Source: Oxalobacteraceae bacterium UBA6704 (GTDB taxonomy: Bacteria > Pseudomonadota > Gammaproteobacteria > Burkholderiales > Burkholderiaceae_D). From it: 24,671 bases of DNA. The first letter of the stretch is position 1. Every line of letters starts with the position of its first letter. The stretch covers positions 15,638 through 40,308 of the forward strand of contig DKJA01000106.1 in the NCBI GenBank assembly GCA_002454505.1, written 5' to 3'. The notes beneath the pieces were generated by a model. That model worked only from the letters and a program-made list of their open reading frames with translations. It had not been told where the DNA came from and did no database searches. The translations under genes were made by a program, and so were the position numbers. Below, in pieces: positions 23,004 to 24,671 of the stretch.

Positions 23004-23403
23004 AGCGGGACTGCCACGGCTCGTCGTCGGGCGGGCAGTTCACCTCCCGGGTGGCGCGCGGCAGCATGCGCGGCGCGAACGATGCGCCGGTGAAGCAGGA
23101 GACGCCGTTGCGGTTCGTCTGGCGCGTGACGACGACGCCATCCGGCGACACATAACTGTCGACCGAGAAGCCATGCGTGCGGTTGCGGTGCTTCTTGTCC
23201 GGCTCGATGGCCCGCTCGGCACGGATGACGACGGTGGGCGTGGCGCCGTCGGGCTGGTCGATGGTGCGCAGCTCGCGGTCGATCCTGCCGGCGCTGCCGA
23301 GCACGCGCGCCGCCAGCGAGGATGGCGGCACCGGATCATCGCCGGCCGCCGCCGCGCTCATGCAGCAGGCCAGCAGGGCGATGGACGGGATGGCGTGGCG
23401 CAT
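23002..23403 (-). CDS. Small exported protein of unknown function
   Basis: 133 residues. The ATG at 23403 follows AGGAG with 7-base spacing, and the protein then begins with a signal peptide (MRHAIPSIALLACCMSAAAAG). Cleavage after the alanine run near residue 20 is likely; LLAC at 10-13 could instead be a weak lipobox. The mature part is about 113 residues, polar, with two cysteines (GVSCFTG and EVNCPPDD) that could form a disulfide. It contains VVIRAERAIEPDKKHRNRTHGF and a short beta-rich region (SYVSPDGVVVTRQTNRNGVS). I do not recognise a family. The open frame continues 60 codons upstream, but the signal peptide and ribosome site fix the start. It converges on rarD and diverges from ettA. 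Confidence 0.75.
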   Translation of the reverse strand: MRHAIPSIALLACCMSAAAAGDDPVPPSSLAARVLGSAGRIDRELRTIDQPDGATPTVVIRAERAIEPDKKHRNRTHGFSVDSYVSPDGVVVTRQTNRNGVSCFTGASFAPRMLPRATREVNCPPDDEPWQSR

Positions 23404-23576
23404 GCAGGAACTCCTGGAATGGGGTGACGTGACTATAAGCGATAGGCGGCCCGGCAAATCACGCGGATTGTCACTGCAGCCAGCCCGCAGTCTTCTCATA
23501 ACTGGCTGACAAGCGCCGTTTGGCGTATCCTTGTTGACCTTCTGCATTGACCAACACTGGATTCGAGACTTTCTCA

Positions 23577-24671
23577 ATGGCAAACTACGTCTATACCATG
23601 AACCGCGTGGGCAAAATCGTCCCGCCCAAGCGCCAGATCCTCAAGGACATCTCCCTGTCGTTCTTCCCGGGCGCGAAGATCGGCGTGCTGGGCCTGAACG
23701 GCTCCGGCAAATCGACGCTGCTGAAAATCATGGCCGGCATCGACACCGACATCCAGGGCGAAGCGCGCCCGATGCCGGGCCTGAACATCGGCTACCTGCC
23801 GCAGGAACCGCAGCTGGATCCGGAAAAAACCGTCCGCCAGGAAGTGGAATCGGGCCTGGGCGAAGCAGCCGAAGCGCAAGCCAAGCTGGACGCCGTGTAC
23901 GCCGCCTATGCCGAGGAAGACGCCGACTTCGACGCGCTGGCCGCCGAGCAACAGCGCCTGGAAGCGATCATCGCATCGTCCGACGGCGGCAACCTGAACA
24001 CGCAGCTGGAAATGGCCGCCGATGCGCTGCGCCTGCCGCCATGGGATGCCAAGATCGGCGTGCTGTCCGGCGGCGAGAAACGCCGCGTGGCGCTGTGCAA
24101 GCTGCTGCTGTCGAAGCCCGACATGCTGCTGCTCGACGAACCGACCAACCACCTGGATGCGGAATCCGTCGAATGGCTGGAGCAGTTCCTGCTGCGCTTC
24201 CCGGGCACCGTGGTCGGCATCACCCACGACCGCTACTTCCTCGACAATGCCGCCGAATGGATCCTGGAACTGGACCGCGGCCACGGCATTCCATGGAAAG
24301 GCAACTACAGCTCCTGGCTGGACCAGAAGCAGGCCCGCCTGAAACAGGAGGAATCCACCGAGTCGGCGCGCCAGAAAGCGCTGAAGACGGAGCTGGAATG
24401 GTCGCGCCAGAATCCCAAGGCCCGCCAGGCCAAGTCGAAGGCCCGCCTGGCCCGCTTCAACGAACTGTCCGAATACGAATACCAGAAGCGCAACGAGACG
24501 CAGGAGATCTTCATTCCTGTCGCCGAACGGCTGGGCAACGACGTCATCGAATTCAAGAACGTGTCAAAGGCGTTCGGCGACCGTCTGTTGATCGATAACC
24601 TGAGTTTCGTGGTGCCAGCCGGCGCCATCGTCGGCATCATCGGCCCGAACGGCGCCGGTAAATCCACGCTG
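23577..24671 (+). CDS. ettA: Energy-dependent translational throttle protein EttA (ABC-F ATPase), 3' end beyond the window
   Basis: 365 codons are present and the frame is still open at the last base; the family is about 555 residues, so roughly the last third is missing. EttA binds the ribosomal E site and gates the first peptide bond according to cellular ATP. The first ABC domain has Walker A GLNGSGKST (39-47), the tRNA-contacting arm region (about 92-140), signature LSGGE (163-167), Walker B MLLLDEPTNHLD (183-194) and ITHDRYFLD (215-223). The linker carries the EttA-specific Arg/Lys-rich helix PKARQAKSKARLARFNEL. The second domain begins at about 322, with its Walker A GPNGAGKSTL at the window edge. 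The N-terminus MANYVYTMNRVGKIVPPKR is diagnostic of EttA among ABC-F proteins. No strong ribosome site precedes the ATG at 23577. Confidence 0.96.
   Translation, partial: MANYVYTMNRVGKIVPPKRQILKDISLSFFPGAKIGVLGLNGSGKSTLLKIMAGIDTDIQGEARPMPGLNIGYLPQEPQLDPEKTVRQEVESGLGEAAEAQAKLDAVYAAYAEEDADFDALAAEQQRLEAIIASSDGGNLNTQLEMAADALRLPPWDAKIGVLSGGEKRRVALCKLLLSKPDMLLLDEPTNHLDAESVEWLEQFLLRFPGTVVGITHDRYFLDNAAEWILELDRGHGIPWKGNYSSWLDQKQARLKQEESTESARQKALKTELEWSRQNPKARQAKSKARLARFNELSEYEYQKRNETQEIFIPVAERLGNDVIEFKNVSKAFGDRLLIDNLSFVVPAGAIVGIIGPNGAGKSTL

Overview
The window is GC-rich (codon third positions mostly G/C) and carries housekeeping genes in an order and sequence style typical of Betaproteobacteria. The best fit by gene content and protein character is the Oxalobacteraceae, of the Massilia/Telluria/Duganella type. 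That placement rests on recognition of families, not on a database search. No rRNA, tRNA, CRISPR array, transposase or prophage gene is visible. No stretch longer than 300 bases lacks a gene.

Layout. (1) Positions 1-1620: a small DUF697-like protein on the minus strand, then an orphan OmpR-type response regulator reading toward hemA. (2) 1621-5635: hemA (first step of tetrapyrrole synthesis), prfA (release factor 1) and prmC (the methyltransferase that modifies release factors). A REP-like inverted-repeat doublet and dsbB lie between prfA and prmC; dsbB and prmC overlap by ATGA. (3) 5791-9543: gshA, an HDAC/acetylpolyamine-amidohydrolase-like protein lacking two active-site residues, ohr with its own clear promoter, and an ElaA-like acetyltransferase. 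With dsbB, this part is rich in thiol and peroxide functions. (4) 9620-19199: a self-contained regulated transport locus. An NtrY-like histidine kinase and an NtrC-type response regulator (minus strand) diverge from hlyD, an ABC ATPase and two tandem paralogous 8-TM FtsX/MacB-type permeases (plus strand). The divergent region holds a near-consensus sigma-54 promoter and, upstream of it, two tandem 16-bp palindromes that look like enhancer sites for the regulator. This is the most interesting system in the window. (5) 19200-24671: an FKBP-type lipoprotein and the potassium transporter kup (minus strand), divergent rarD, a small exported protein (minus strand), and the 5' two thirds of ettA, cut by the window end.

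A second theme is intergenic palindromes. GGGGAC-N-GTCCCC units lie next to the 3' ends of genes at 5-106 and 19202-19233. A cloverleaf-like element lies between the convergent stops of elaA and the kinase. A perfect 22-bp inverted repeat contains the stop codons of both rarD and its convergent neighbour. A GGTGTC-N-GACACC doublet lies inside the prfA-dsbB interval. They look like REP-type elements that settled at transcription ends, some probably acting as terminators.

How the genes could work together: the kinase probably senses an envelope signal and phosphorylates the sigma-54 activator, which binds the tandem sites and opens the hlyD promoter. The products would be a periplasmic adaptor, an ATPase and two permeases forming an export or envelope-stress complex. 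No TolC-like outer-membrane gene is present in the window, so one would have to be supplied from elsewhere.
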